A stretch of 64,000 nt of DNA from Udeniomyces pyricola. Its lineage: Eukaryota; Basidiomycota; Tremellomycetes; Cystofilobasidiales; Mrakiaceae. Shown one piece after another: positions 1 to 13,127 of the stretch. Location of the stretch: the NCBI GenBank assembly GCA_039545295.1, contig BCIK01000004.1:311389-375388 (forward strand), read 5' to 3'. Position numbers and translations under genes: made by a program. Under the pieces are notes generated by a model, which did not search any database, was not told where the DNA came from, and saw only the letters and a list, made by a program, of their open reading frames with translations. Position 1 is the stretch's first letter, and each line of letters begins with the position of its first letter.

Positions 1-3000
1 GGAAACGAAGAGTCGAGTACAAAAGGGCGACTTCTGCCAAAGGAGAGAAAAAGTAAATATGAGAGTTGTGAAGGAGAGATGCGGGTAGGATGGAAGCGAA
101 CCGTCAGTTGACGTCGAACAAAGGGAGATGAAGATCTGCTTCTGATGACCGATCAGCAAGAGTTTACACAAAGGCAAAGAACTTACCGATACCTTCCTCC
201 TCCTCCTCCTCTTCTTCTCCCTCTCGTTCAACCCCGACCTCCCCACTCGAAGCCCGACTCCTTTCTTTCTCCCTCACGCGTAACCCACAGACGGTCAACA
301 AACTCGCGACGTGGCCCACGAGGTCCGGGGCGTCTGTCTCGATGACTTTGACGTGGAGCACAGGGGATTGGGCGAGGAGCGACTCGAGAATGGAGAGGAA
401 ATGGGAGATGAGAGTAAAGTTTGGAGGGGATATGGAAGGGAGAAGAGGCTAGGAAGTTATGACAGAGAAGAAGAAGAAGGGAAAATTAAAAGGAAAAGAA
501 AAAGAGAAAAGTAAGGATGGAAGGGACAGAGAAGAAGACAGTTGTTAGAGAGATGCTTAGAAAAGATAAAGCCAGTGATACCAACCCACCACGACCTCCA
601 TCACAAGTCATATAAAGAACAAAGACTTGCTCCCTTCCAGTCCACATACCCGCACACATGCGGACACGTCCGAGGAAAAGAAAACAGAGGAAGAAAGACT
701 TACGAGTCCTTTCTCATGGCCTTCCAACCTCTCACCCAACCCCCCAATTTCCTTCCTCAAACCCTTGACCACATCACTCGCCAACTCAATCCCGACCCGA
801 TGAACGTAGACTCCAGCTAATTTGGTGTGCGAGGAGAGGATGGTAGAGAGGAGGGAAGCTGCTAGGACCCGAGCGTCAAGAGGTTGGCTTAGAGGTAAGG
901 GCAGCGATGATCGAGTATAAATTTGTTGGAGATCGGTTAACTACGATGAGTCCATGAGGATCAGAGAGAGGGAGAGAGAGTGGAAGAACGTATGGTACAG
1001 TAGGAAATGGAAAGAGTAAAAGAATGTGCATCGTCAAGTTTGTATGTGAGTAGATGTTCAAAACAAGAGCAGAAGGCTCGATATGAACGAGACGCAGAAC
1101 AAGCTGAAGCACTAAGCGATCGAAGACTTTTGAGAAAGACCCAGCAACCACAAATTTCAGACGGAAGAGGAAGAAGAAAGACAGAAAAGAGAACAAGAAG
1201 AAAGAGAAAAGGAGGAAGCAGAAAAAAAAAAAAAAAAAAAAAAACGTACGAGTCTTTCCTTTCCCACCTCTCCTCTCTTAGCACCTCCAAGTGCCGCTCG
1301 ACCTTTGCCTTTTCCTCCTGCCCCGACGATAGGCTTGACACCACTGGTAGTCGTCAACGTGCGTCCGAGGTCTCCGAGACTCGTGGTTGAGCTGGGTTTG
1401 AGGAATCTCGCGATGAGAGCAAGGCATTCGCTGCCTTTTCGGGCCAAAATCGGGTCAAGGGACCGGTCGTCTTGCGAGAGGAAGCTGAGAAAGAGAAGGA
1501 AGGAAAGGTCGAGAATCTAGCACGGTAAAGGGAAATAGGGAAATTAAGAGAACGGGAGGTAAAATTAGATTTGCAGTAAAATAAGATAGATGAGGCCACA
1601 TCTTTCCATGACGATGGATGGAGCAAAAGACGGAAATGAGATTACGAACCGAATCCCCGGCGGACTCTGCGCCGGCTTTGAGGAAGATGAGGTAAAGGTT
1701 CTCAGCTTCATCGAGCGTCTTGATGCTTTGTCTGAAATCAACGTTCAGCATCCTTCGGACCAAGTCGACCGCCCTGAAAGAAGTCGCAACCGATGGATCA
1801 GAAGAAGGAAAAGAAGATTACGAGGGAATGAGTTAGTTCATTGGGTGATATATATCCTAAACTTGGGCTTGACTCTGTTTCTGATACTGACGAAGGTCTT
1901 TTAACGCTCATCTCCCCTTTGGCGCCCACTCCCAGGCCTTCAACGATGTATCCTAAATCATCGAGGAACCTTTGGTTCTCCCCCCTCGCTCTCAGCTCCG
2001 TGATAGTCGGAAGTTCAATCGTTTCCAGCTCCCCTCCGATACCCCCCTCGACTCCCCATCGTTTGCTAAGCGTCGCGTAACTCTCCCCACCGCCTCCGTC
2101 GAGGTTGGAAGGTCTCGCTGTCGAACCGTCGACATCACCAGGAGTATGGTCTGGATCGAGCAAGTCAAAAGTGGAAGAAGACGCGAGCATCGATCGCGTC
2201 GCACCGCCATACGTTCGCTTCGTTGAGGTTCCAGTAGGAGGGAGGCGTTTGGGAGAGTCAGGACCGAGAGCTGAAAGTTGCGAAGTCCCTGTGAGAGTAG
2301 ATGGATGCGCATCAAATGCGGTTGGTGAAAGGCGGTGATAGGAGGAAGCCATAGGTGGGGTGTCTTGTCGTCTGATGTACGAGCCACTTAATCCTTGCTC
2401 GTCGTCTCCACTCGCCCCTATTCCTGACGGCCCAGAAGACGAGGCCATTCGTCCAAACTCGAACCCATCGAAACTTTTACCGTCTGATGCAGAGAGGGTT
2501 CTCTCGAACCCTCGCATAGCTCCCCCGAACGCCATGCCGTCCACTCCTTCCTCTGGCGCGCTCTTAGTCCGTTCCATCTTCTTCATGCGGCCGACGAGAC
2601 CCCCTCTCTCCGTGTCTTTGCCCCCCTCGGCTTTCTTCGTGGGAGGAAGACGAAAGATGAGGCTGGGTGGTGGAGGGTTGAATGTAGACGAGGAGGAATC
2701 GGCGGTGGAGGAGTGGGATAGGGGGGATGACGGTGCGTCGGTGTGAGTGATGGCGTGAGTTTGAGATGTGTTCGCTGTAGACGAACCAGGCTCAGACACA
2801 AGAGAAGGGAGAGTAGAAGCAAAGAGGGAAGAGAGATCTCGTGGGGGAGGTTTCAACGGTCGAACTTGTACTTGATGTGATTGTGGGTGAGGAACGCGTG
2901 ACGCTGGACCAGCAACGGAGGTAGATCGAGCAAGGTTTCCTCGTTTTTCCACGACAAGCGGAATAGTAGCGGAGGATTTGAGAGAACCGGAAGGAACATA

Positions 3001-4957
3001 TTTGGTGGGAGTGACGGTGGTAGGGTTGGGATAGGCTGAAGCAAGGTGCATGTCGCTGCCGTTGTTGTTGTCGTTCGTTGGAACAAAGGAGTCGCTAGTT
3101 TCACATGACGTGGCTGCTTGTTTTGTAGACGCTATCGTTCGCAAAGCCGAAGAGGGAAATTCACTTTCGATCAGATCAGCGTGAGGCCTGGAGCATACGA
3201 TGCCCACCCTCAAATACGAATATTTCCCGCAGGAGTCTCTTTGGGCATTGAGAAGACCTACTCACCAGCCAACTGGATCTCTTCCTTTGCGATCTTCGCA
3301 ATGGACATCACCTTCCTACTAATACCACTGTCGCTTTTGATAGCGTGACCACTCTTCCCGTCGCCCGATTTGCCTCTGTCCATGACCTTTGCTTTTATGG
3401 CGATTTTATCCCTCCTCTCGAGCTCTTCGTCCGCTCTTCTCATTTCCTCCATCGTCATTTTGGTCCCTTTCGGCTTTGTTGGTGCTGTGGACTGGCTGCC
3501 GACACTTGCGGCGGATCTGCGGGTTCTCCTTGGGGGAGAAAGTGGGAGGATCCAGTCTTCGACGGGGGGAGGAGGACGATTGGAAGAAGGGGAAGATGGT
3601 GGGAGAGAAGAAAGAGGAGAAGAAGGTACAGCTGCGGGGATGGGTGCTATCAAACATCGGCATTGTTTGTCTCAGTATCGCCTTTCGAGAACTAACAAAA
3701 TTGAGCGGACACGGCACGGTAATGAGAAAGAGAAAACCTACGCTTCTTCTGAACATTTTTCTTAGGCGTTTCCTCCCCATCTTCGTCGACATCCATCTCT
3801 CCATCATCCCCAAGTATGTCGGCCTCTTGCTCTGCTTCACCCTCTTTGTCGGTTCGGGGCTCCGATGGAGTGTTCACTGCTTTGGAAACTATGCGAGATC
3901 TCCTAGAGGCTGTCGTGACTGGAGCTTGGGCGATCGATGATGTGTTGTCCGGTTTAGGCTTCGGTTTGGGCTGAGCAACAGAGGAGGAGCTTTGACCGAC
4001 CGGTAGATGTACTGGTGATACTGGTGATAGTGGAGAGAGGGAACGAGAGGGGGAGAGGGGGGACAGAGATGTAGACAACGCTAGAGGCCAACAGGCCAGT
4101 AGAAAGAAAATGGGTCATGGCGGAATTTTGCAAGAGTCAGCATCTTTGGATCATTTAGGTGTTTCCATGCCCCAGGCGAAATGATGTGATCGAGGGTAGA
4201 GAGGTTTTCCAAGCGCCGGGTCGAAGGTAGGACAACGACCGCAAAAGGTTCAGACTTGAGATGGACGCGAACAGACGACGCGTCGCTCGGACCTCTCCCG
4301 AGATGCCTGAAACAGTCCTGAAGGCTGATGTACATGTGTGACGCTTCCAAGTAAGCCTGCCACGCCGGATTGTAAGGCCGAGACATTTGCATGTTTTTTT
4401 TTGGGGGGGGGNGGGGGGGGGGGGGAATTGAAGACAGACGCGATTATCTCGATTCGCGCGTCTGGAGCCTGACGCGTCTCTCTTGAGAGGCAGTTCGATT
4501 CCCCTTCCAATTTGACGATGGGTACCAAGGATTCACCTCGTTTTTTCGCAGATCTCTTAGAAGCGATGGTCTTGGGGTTTCCCGTCGAGTGAGCACGCCG
4601 TTTAGGAGGATGCGTGGTGGCAGCGTCTTCGTGTCTGTCGTCGTCGTCATTGTCATCGTTGTGCTTGTCCTTTCCTCTTAAGGACTTGGACTTGCTCTCC
4701 TTGGTGAAGTTCTCGTTTGCGCTCTTGAATTTCTTGCGTGCTGGGATATGTTGGAAGGATGAATTGGCAGCAAGATTGTCGTCATCGTCGTCACCGGGAT
4801 TGGAGGAGATGATGGATGGTTGAGACGATGGGCCAGCATGGGAACGTTGTGGGGTGTTGGTCGAGCTGGGGTTCGTGCGACGTTTGTTAGATCGGCTATA
4901 GGTTCGTTTGAGATAGATGTTGGCTCTGGGTGGAGGGGAGCCAAAAGAGTCGGACAT
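1..4957 (-). CDS. wapl: WAPL-type cohesin release factor, 3' end beyond window (partial)
   Basis: WAPL opens the cohesin ring to release it from chromatin in the nucleus. The N-terminus (start codon at 4957) carries a KRTYSRS motif like the KTYSRK at the start of animal WAPL, followed by a basic, serine-rich disordered stretch. Later exons run about 3735-4078, 3250-3665 and 1860-3205. The junction near 3250/3200 keeps frame when GA plus G makes a Glu codon. The 1860-3205 exon ends in the WAPL-domain opening RFLDDLGYIVEGL, followed by SVKRPS joined to AVDLVRRMLNVDF at about 1780, and further helical-repeat exons near 1640, 1400, 750 and 250. The exon layout between 4081 and 4537 is unresolved and includes a G tract with one undetermined base. 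The identification rests on the N-terminal motif plus the WAPL-domain start; the C-terminus is outside the window. It is divergent from the NIPA gene, with about 240 bp between start codons. Confidence 0.83.
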
Positions 4958-5198
4958 GCTGTATGAATGATGAATTGGTATGTTGGTGGTAATAGTGCTG
5001 GGTAGTGAGTATTGAGTAGTGGCTGCTACTGATACGGTACTACGGGCGCATCCGGGGTTGGTTCGGTTTGTCTGGCGCTGGGAGGGGAAAGGGAGATGGT
5101 TGTTTCCCTTTTCCCCCATCACCCATCCATCCGATTGATATTAGTCTCCCTCCCCTTGTCCCCCTCCCCCTCCCCCTCCCCCCTTCCATCGTCCAGCC

Positions 5199-8100
5199 AT
5201 GCTCGAGGACAAGTACATAGGTCTCACACTCGCTATATCCAGCTCCCTTGCTATCGGGTCAGTCGTCTCTCCCATACACACAGTCATCTCCACCTGCCAT
5301 CAACGGTCCCACCTCATCCATCCATCCACCCACCACCTCTGTCTTCACACGCGTGCTCACTCACACGTTCGCACCCCATCCTCCTTTCTTCGTTGTCGCT
5401 CTCGGTTTCAACTTAATCTAGCACAAGTTATATCATCACCAAGAAGGTTGGTTCATCTGTTCAACGATCCCTGTTCCCTCCCATCCATACCTTCTTCCTC
5501 TCCCCCTCCCCCCCCCCTTCAGCATAGACGCGAACGCTTCTAGACTTCGGCACAGCTCAGCGAGCCTTCTGTGACTAGCCACTGTCCCTACGCGTCGACC
5601 GGATCGTCCACTCGCCCTTGAACTCAGCCAATCAATCTCGGGCAGATCAGATCGGATTTGGAGTTCATATGTCCCCACGAAACGCGTATTTGGATCGCCC
5701 AGACAAGCAAAGGACTTGCTCGTCATCTCGAGTTGTCGTACGAGGTCGAGCAGCTCGCAGCTCGTGTTCCTTCAACGACAGCCGCGTTCCCTGCGGTCCC
5801 GGTTTCGGACGGCCAGATCTATCATCACAGGACCAACCATAGCCAAGACACTCCAGCCAGACAAACTAATGACGTTTGTTCAATTCCCGTGTGCGATGTG
5901 TAGGGGCTTATTGACGCAGGCCGTCATGCAGCTCTGAATGGACATTCCGCATGTGCGTCTTCTCCTTCCTACCCTTGTTACAGTCTCCCCCTTCCTTCCC
6001 TCTCGCCTGTATACCCCTCCACGGGACCTCCTCATACCTTATCTGTATGAATACGATCAACTGACTGTGCTTGTCGGTTTATTTCACCCTCTTCCCCTCC
6101 CTTCCTCCCTCACCCTCACAACCAAACAACTCAGCCGACAACCTATCATACCTCAAAAATCCGACTTGGTGGCTCGGCATGGTGATGCGTAAGTACTGAC
6201 CATCTATGGCTCATCGTTCTTGGATCATCAAACGTACACTCCACTCACCTCTGCTCCCATCGTCCCATACGCGTACACACGCACATGCACATACATCATC
6301 TATCCTCGTCCGCACGCGCCTTGAACAGTGATTCTGGGCGAAATCTTCAACTTTTCCGCATACACCTTTGCTCCAGCCGTCTTGGTGACGCCTTTGGGTG
6401 CTTTGAGTGTCATCATTGGGTTCGTTGTTACCCTTCTTACTGTTCAAACGGTAGCTCTGTATCTAAAAGAAGGCTGGAAGTTGCTTCAGTGTATGCGTCC
6501 CTTCAGTTGGCAAGTCGGCACGCATGAAGACTAATCGCTGCTGACATGAGTCGTTTCTTGTCGGCTATTTTGTTTTGACATGACACAACAATCCACCGTG
6601 AACTATCACATCTTGTGACTTGACTCGCAGAGCGATCCTGGCCTCGTTCCTTCTCAACGAAAAGCTCGGTCGGCTAGGCGTCTGCGGCTGTGCACTTTGC
6701 CTCATTGGATCTCTGATCATTATCCTGCGTATGTATCTGTTCCCGCTATGTTCTCTATATTCCTCTTCAGATCAGTTGTATAACATTGACCGCTGTCCAT
6801 CTTTACTATCATGTTGTCATGCTGACTGTTACCCTTCCCTTGGCTTCCATTGCTCTTGTGCGCTTTGCCTCGTCATCGTTTCGACCAACTCCCTTACCCG
6901 TCGCTTCTCACACTTGTAGACGCACCAGCGGACAAGGAGGTAGAGACGGTCGATGAGATCTGGGGCTATGCTATGCAGCCTTGTGAGTTGGATCTGATCG
7001 ATCAGACCTTGAGGGTTACTCCTTCTCCTTCTTCTTCTCGTAATGGACAAGAATCAGGGATAGCGAGACGATAGGAACGTTTTGGAGACGAGGGTGACAT
7101 ACGCCAGGTGTAAGGGAGAGAGTGTTGAGTGATGAAAGGGACCCGAGGGGCTGGTCGGCTCATGTTCAAAGACTCTTGCTGACTTTGCTATCTGACGTCC
7201 GTCACGTTGCGTCTTTTACCTTTCTCAGCTTTCCTTTTCTACCTTGCCATCGTCGGTGTCTACACTCTCTTTGCCATCAACACCCTTGCTCCTCGACTCG
7301 GCAAATCCAACCCCCTCGTTTACATCTCCATCTGCTCCCTCGTTGGATCCATCTCCGTCATGTCCATTAAAGGTCTCGGTGTCGCCCTCAAACTGACCTT
7401 GACCCCACCAACGCCAAGCCAATTGTCACTCGATCCTACATTCTCCAACAACCAATTCACCCATCTTCCCACGTACATCTTCCTCGCGACGACGGTGGGA
7501 TGCATTGTCTTGCAGATGAACTACTTCAACAAAGCGCTTGATACGTTCTCGACCAACGTTGTCAATCCGATGTACTATGTCTTCTTTTCCACGGCGACGT
7601 TGGTGGCGAGCATGATTCTGTTTGGTGGGTTGGGGACTCAGGACGTGGCTGGAGGCGTCAGCTTGGTCGCGGGGTTCTTGGTCATCTTCATGGGCGTTTA
7701 CCTGCTGAACTTGTCGAGGGAGCCGGAACCTCCGAGGGGAGAAGGTGGCGCTGGACATGGAGGTAGGGGAAGCGTAGGCGATGGTAGTGGAGGATTGGAA
7801 GGAGGACTGATGAGTAAGCTCCTTTTATTCTTTCACATTACCCTTCTCCCGTCTTGACCACAATAGCTGTATGAACTGTGTTCATTTTCTTGTTTCGCTC
7901 TTACTCATCAACTTCACCTTCCCCCCTCTGTCTTGTTCTCTATGCACGCTTTTTCTCCTTCTCTTCTGTTCCTCTCTGGTTCCACTTTTGCAGACCCTCG
8001 GATGTCCATCTCGACCAACCGCTACTCTTCGGATACCGCCGAGCTTGAACCTATCGGGGGAGGAGGCCAGCACGGCCGACGATCCTCGCTTTTTAGGCAA

Positions 8101-8465
8101 CAGAGTTCTTCCCTCGTTCGTTCTCTTTTCGTCTCTTCTCCTTCTTCTCCCCCTCCTCCGCCTCTTCCCTCTGTGTTTTTCAGGAAAATCCCGAAACATC
8201 CTTCTTGTCTACTTCCTGGACTCACTTTCTTTCCTTCTCTCTTTCGACCCTCCCTGAACCGAACTTGCAGTTCGATTCGTTCAACGACGAAACCATTGGT
8301 CTCACCGAGCTCCCTGAAGAAGACGACCGAGACCAACCTCCGTCAGCCCCGCATTCGGCTCGTCGATCTTACCACGCCAACGGAAACGGTCCGTCAGACA
8401 TCGGTGGGGTCGGTCAGACGCCAAAGTCGTCGAGTGGGAGGTTGGGAAGGACGTCGAGAAGTTGA
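5199..8465 (+). CDS. NIPA-type magnesium transporter (DUF803 family)
   Basis: A multi-pass membrane protein of the NIPA family, which moves Mg2+ across plasma or endosomal membranes. The start at 5199 opens the family hallmark MLEDKYIGLTLAISSSLAIG. A 25-base exon at 5422-5446 continues it in frame as TSYIITKK. Later exons give DNLSYLKNPTWWLGM (about 6133-6190), ILGEIFNFSAYTFAPAV (about 6330), LGRLGVCGCALCLIGSL (about 6632-6728), HAPADKEVETVDEIW (about 6920) and the last membrane helices (7230-7800, with NYFNKALDTFSTNVVNP). The cytosolic tail (about 7994-8465) is hydrophilic, with an acidic segment and a Ser/Gly-rich end, and stops at TGA 8463-8465. The exon joining TSYIITKK to DNLSYL, somewhere in 5447-6132, could not be placed with confidence. 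Family identity is clear; which metal is carried is inferred from the family. Confidence 0.9.
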
Positions 8466-8960
8466 GACAGGCACGCAGATATGCATTGCGTTGCATGTAG
8501 CTAGATGGATGATTGATCTTGTTTTACGTGTTTGATCAATGACCCGCCCAGAGAGGGCTGGTTAGAGGGGATTTTGAGTATCAGTTGGTTCCTAGACTTC
8601 CGTGTTTTGTGTCGCGTTGAGATTGTGTGCGCGTGTGTTTGTTCTCTCTTTTTTTTCTTGGGTGGAGGCATGAAGTGATGATGGGATGGAGTTTCTCCTG
8701 TTCGGATGGACGCATATGAAATGTATACTAGTACTGCTATAAGATATTTATTTTATTTATATTGAGGGATGATATATCCATGGTCTGATTCGAAGGCACT
8801 TGCAGTATCTTTACGCGTTGGCGCGTCGACGTCTGACCTCCCCATCATCCTTCCATCCATCGACATCATCCCTCGCTCGCCTTACTCATCGACGCCAGTA
8901 GCACCACCACTACTTGACACTACTCGACACTGTTCGACACTCCAAAACATCCATTCATCC
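8466..8960. other. Intergenic: NIPA 3' flank and PAP2 gene promoter region
   Basis: About 500 bp between two plus-strand genes. It begins with the T/G-rich presumed 3' UTR of the NIPA gene and holds an AT-rich patch at about 8735-8765 (atatttattttatttatatt). A C/A-rich stretch at 8840-8960 looks like the 5' leader of the downstream gene. I see no additional gene. Confidence 0.6.
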
Positions 8961-11900
8961 ATGTCGACCCCTTCGTTGGTTCGCTCTGCTTCGTCGTCTT
9001 CACTCCATTCTTCCCTTCCACAGACGCCGACTCTCAGCCGCCGGACAAGCCCAAGCGACATGCTGACGTTTGGACGACCTCGTCCACCAATAACGTCCCA
9101 ACGTCTTGAAGCTCCATCGTGAGTTTCTGGCCGTCGGCAGGACAAACATGCTATTGGCCGTTCCATCGTCAAGGCAAGGAGAATGCCAAAGCAAAAACCA
9201 CGTCAAGATCTACTCAGCTAATCAAGTTGATCTTCCCCATCCCCTTTCTATATGTATTCCATTCTTACCAAAGACCCAACCGAACCCCTCCTCAGGCCTT
9301 CTCATCACATCCAATTCCCTCCATCACCCCTCCCCCTCTCTCCTTCTCCCTCCAAAGCTGGCTTCTCAAGGACCTCCCCTCATCCTCCGGTCATATCGCT
9401 CGTCTTCAAGCGCGCCATCGCACACCCGGACTCGACCAGTACTTTCTTTGGACGAGCATGCTCGGAACAACCGGCTTCTTCATGTGCTTCTTGCCCATTT
9501 TCTTCTTCTTTGGCTTTGAGTGCGTTTAAAGCGTTTCAATGCCCCCCCTCCCTTTTTCCCCTTTCTCTTTTCGTTCTGACGTCACTATGCAAATGGGTTG
9601 CCAAGTCAACTTGTCTTACTGATTAGGGTTGGATTTTCTCGTTGGGTTTTTTGGGGGGGTTTATGATCGGCTTTGCTGCGTTTACGTTTGCTTGGGTCGT
9701 ATTCTTGATTTAACCTTTCTGAATCTAGTGAAGATGGTCGACAGTACGTCTCTCGATTTTGTGGTTGAAACGTTGGGCACATGCTCACTGACATTTTTTC
9801 TTTCTTTCTCGTACGCGTCACGCGCTCAGGTTGACCAATGTTTTGGCAGGTACGCGTCCGACCCTTTCTTCCTATGCATGGGCCTCCGTTCTGCCCCCTT
9901 TCCCTCCCCCTTCTCCTCAATCTCACACCTCCATGCTCCCTTAACGTCTCGATACCTACAAATCTCATCATCATTATTGACCATGGATGGATCCCTCTCG
10001 TCGTCTGTCCTGTCCAGCTGGATGTTATTTTTCGTCTCTTTTGAAGGATGTCGTTCAAGTTCCTCGACCGCTCGTTCCCCCTGTCACCCGTCTTTCGCTC
10101 GAATACCATCATCTCGGTCCGTCCATCCTAATATGACGTTTCTCTTTCCTGATCACTTGGATACCCTTCAACTTATCCCGTCATTTGCCTTTGGTTCCTC
10201 CTTTTCTTTCTCTCTTTCTCTCTATTCTTCCCCTCCCCCACCTTATCCCCCCATTCCATTTCACCAGAATACGGGTTCCCCTCTTCTCACTCCACCTCGA
10301 CAACCTCCCTCGCCATTCACTTCTCCTACCTCCTCCTCCGCTCCTCCCACCTCTCCCTCTCCTCCCAACTCGCCGCGCACGGACTGCTCTTTGCCTTCTG
10401 GTTTTCCGTCGTAGCCGGCCGGATCTACTGCGGCATGCACTCGTTTGTCGATTGCCTCGCTGGTATCGGGTTGGGCGCCGGGTTGAGTTGGACCGTCATT
10501 GTGACGGGTGAAAGGGTCGATGGGTGGTTAGATGCCGGAGGTTGGAATGGTAAGTCACTTTCCTTGCCTTCGCTTTCAATCATTCGTTTGGGGTTTCCTT
10601 TGGTCGTCATCGTCTATTCTACTTGTCTTGTCTAGTCTTGGGAGGCTATCTCTGTTATTTGACCTTGTTCTTACTATCTTTCTCTCGTCTCGTCCCGTCT
10701 CGTCTCATCCTCCCGTGTCAATTTGGACCATTTTCAGTCCCAATCACTATTCTCCTTGCCAGTAAGTCCTCCCCTCAGCCCTTCCCTCATTGAAAGATTC
10801 CATCCAAAGACCCTCAAGTCTCCCATACATCCGCACACTAAACAACCAAAATAAACACTCCTCCTTTCTCTCTCTATATCTCCCCAATCGCTCTACTCTC
10901 ATATCTCCATCGACTCTACCCGCGGCATTCCCCCCCCCCCTCCCCTCCCTTCCCACACCCCCCCCCTTCCTCTTTTGCCAGCGACCTTGCTCTCGACCCT
11001 CCGACCGAAAACTCCCGTTCCTTGCCCTTGCTTTGGCGATGCCGTTTCCTTTGTCAGCGTCGTCGCGGGCATCGCGACCGGTCGATGGCTCACAGCGACG
11101 TTCGACCTCGGATCGTCGTTTGCAAGGACGACAACGATGGCCACGATCATGACGGGTCAGGGGAAACTTTCGATGGGTTGGTTGGGGATTGCGATCGGGA
11201 AGTATATCCTTGGTAAGTGTTTTGTTTTGTTTTCTTTGGAAGATATTGGGAGTGGAAAGGGGAGAGGGGGGAAGGGGAAGGGAGGGGGAAGTTTGTCAAA
11301 GAAACTTTATATCTTTGTCCTCGTGTTATCCGATCGCAATCCAAACTAACCCTCCATCTTTCCATCATCGTCATCCATATCCATGTTTTGTGTGTGTATG
11401 TATTTGCTACTCTCTTTGCTTCTTTCCCCACTTTTGTAGGCATCATCATCATCATCCTCTATCGCCTCATCGCCAAAACCCTTCTTCCCTTCTTCTACGC
11501 TCTCATTCTCCTTCCTCTTCCCACTACCTCTTCAACTTCACCCTTCGACCCAAACTCAAATTCCCCCTCGATCTCTCTCATTACCTCTCCTTCCTCCTCT
11601 TCCTCCCCATCGACCTCAAACGCCCTCTCCTCCTCCTCTTTCTCTTCTTCACCATCGACGGCTCGTCCTCGTCTCCTCACCCGCTCCTCCCTCTCCCTCC
11701 TCTCACCCCCTCGCGCTCGTCCTCGAGCCCACCACCTCGCTTCGGGAAAACCGCCTTTGGATACGTACCATGTGATTCCATCGGTCGTGGACCTCGTCGG
11801 GTTGGAGATCGATCGGGCCGAGCGGACAAAGACTAAAGGGGAGGCGTGGGGGGATTGGGAAGAAGCGGAGAGGAAAGAGAGGAGGAGGGAAGTCGAGAGG

Positions 11901-12543
11901 GTTCGAGGAGGGAGACGTGATGATGATGATGGTGATGATGACCCCATCATTGGGCAAGGTGAGAGAGAAGAGCCGAGTAGAGTCATCTCTGGTGGTGATG
12001 GTGGTGGTAGCGGTAGTAGTAGTGGTGGGGATGGAAAAGGGGAATGGAAAGGGAGTCAAGTTGGAGGAGGGCAAGGGGAAGGAGAGGTTTTGAGGCATTC
12101 GAGAGAGGTTTGGACGAAAGTCGTCGTTTATGCCGGGATAGGTTCGTTTTTTTTTTATTCTCTTTTATTTTCTTATTCTTTCTTTTTCCTCCGTCGTTCG
12201 GGAACGTGGCCCGCTCTTTCTCTTTTTTTCTTCTCTCTCTCTCCCTCTCTTTGTGGAAAGGGGGGGGGGAGGGGGGGGGGGACACCTGAAAGTTCGCCTT
12301 TCCGACCTTGGAACGCCACCCAGCAAGCCATGCTAATACCCCTCCCTATCTTCCCCCTTTTCTTCTATTCAATTCATCCAAATCACCTCTTCCCATCCCA
12401 CTCCCATCGCCTCTGATCCAACCAATCCAAAACCGCAACCTATCATCATGGTTTTTTTTTTTTTTTTTTTTTCGATCTCGACAGGGTTCCTTGCCGCCCA
12501 TGGGATTCCCCTCCTCTTCGTTCGCATCGGTCTCGGTCTCTGA
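8961..12543 (+). CDS. PAP2-family sphingoid-base-phosphate phosphatase (Lcb3/SGPP-like)
   Basis: Predicted ER-membrane lipid phosphatase that dephosphorylates sphingosine- or dihydrosphingosine-1-phosphate. Exon 1 is a Ser-rich N-terminus ending at a gtgagt donor (about 9119). The next exon has DQYFLWTSMLGTTGFFMCFLPIFFF (about 9430-9515), typical of SGPP/Lcb3. The three PAP2 motifs follow: C1 KDVVQVPRP (about 10045), C2 YGFPSSHS (about 10268) and C3 GRIYCGMHSFVD (about 10420). C3 has Gly where the consensus has Ser; its His and Asp are present. Further membrane helices come from exons at about 10735-10762, 10982-11212 and 11440. A long Ser/Pro-rich then charged loop (about 11500-12140) is an unusual insertion before the last short helix, joined through an intron to the final exon (12485-12543, stop TGA). 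Substrate is inferred from family resemblance. Some middle exon borders (9530-10030) are uncertain. Confidence 0.87.
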
Positions 12544-12751
12544 CCCCTCAAAAAAAAAACCTGATCGGACACTATAGCTAGCCTAGCTAGGCTAACTAAG
12601 TTTGACGCCTGAAACGACTGATATATATCACACATACACGTGTATTCATCTATGCTATGGGCTATTGCTATATATATATGGGTTCTCATGCCAATTGACG
12701 CACGCAAACACATCATGCCCAATCTTTGCTTCATTTTCATCTTCGTCTTCA

Positions 12752-12773
12752 TATATATATATATATATATATA
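12752..12773. repeat. TA dinucleotide microsatellite
   Basis: About eleven TA units in the presumed 3' flank of the PAP2 phosphatase gene. Confidence 0.9.
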
Positions 12774-12994
12774 TTTCAAATTCAATGATGATGTCCTTTC
12801 TTCTCCTTCTTCTTCTTCCTCCTTTTACGTCACGTATTGGATCAATCATGACTCTCGCGCGCGAGGGAAAGCGACGCGGTCGGTAAAAAAAACAATACTC
12901 CGAGTGTGCTTTGAATTTGAATATCTTTGCAGAGGTCTCTCGACGATTTCGAACAAACCCACCCATGCCAATTTTGCGCCGGACACGTTAAGTC

Positions 12995-13127
<133 letters not shown>

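Noticed and set aside
164..361. Stand-alone 65-codon minus-strand gene near the left edge
   Set aside because: Its start (LHVKVIETDAPDLVGHVASL) reads as an internal helical-repeat exon of the WAPL gene, and the Glu run after it is likely intron.
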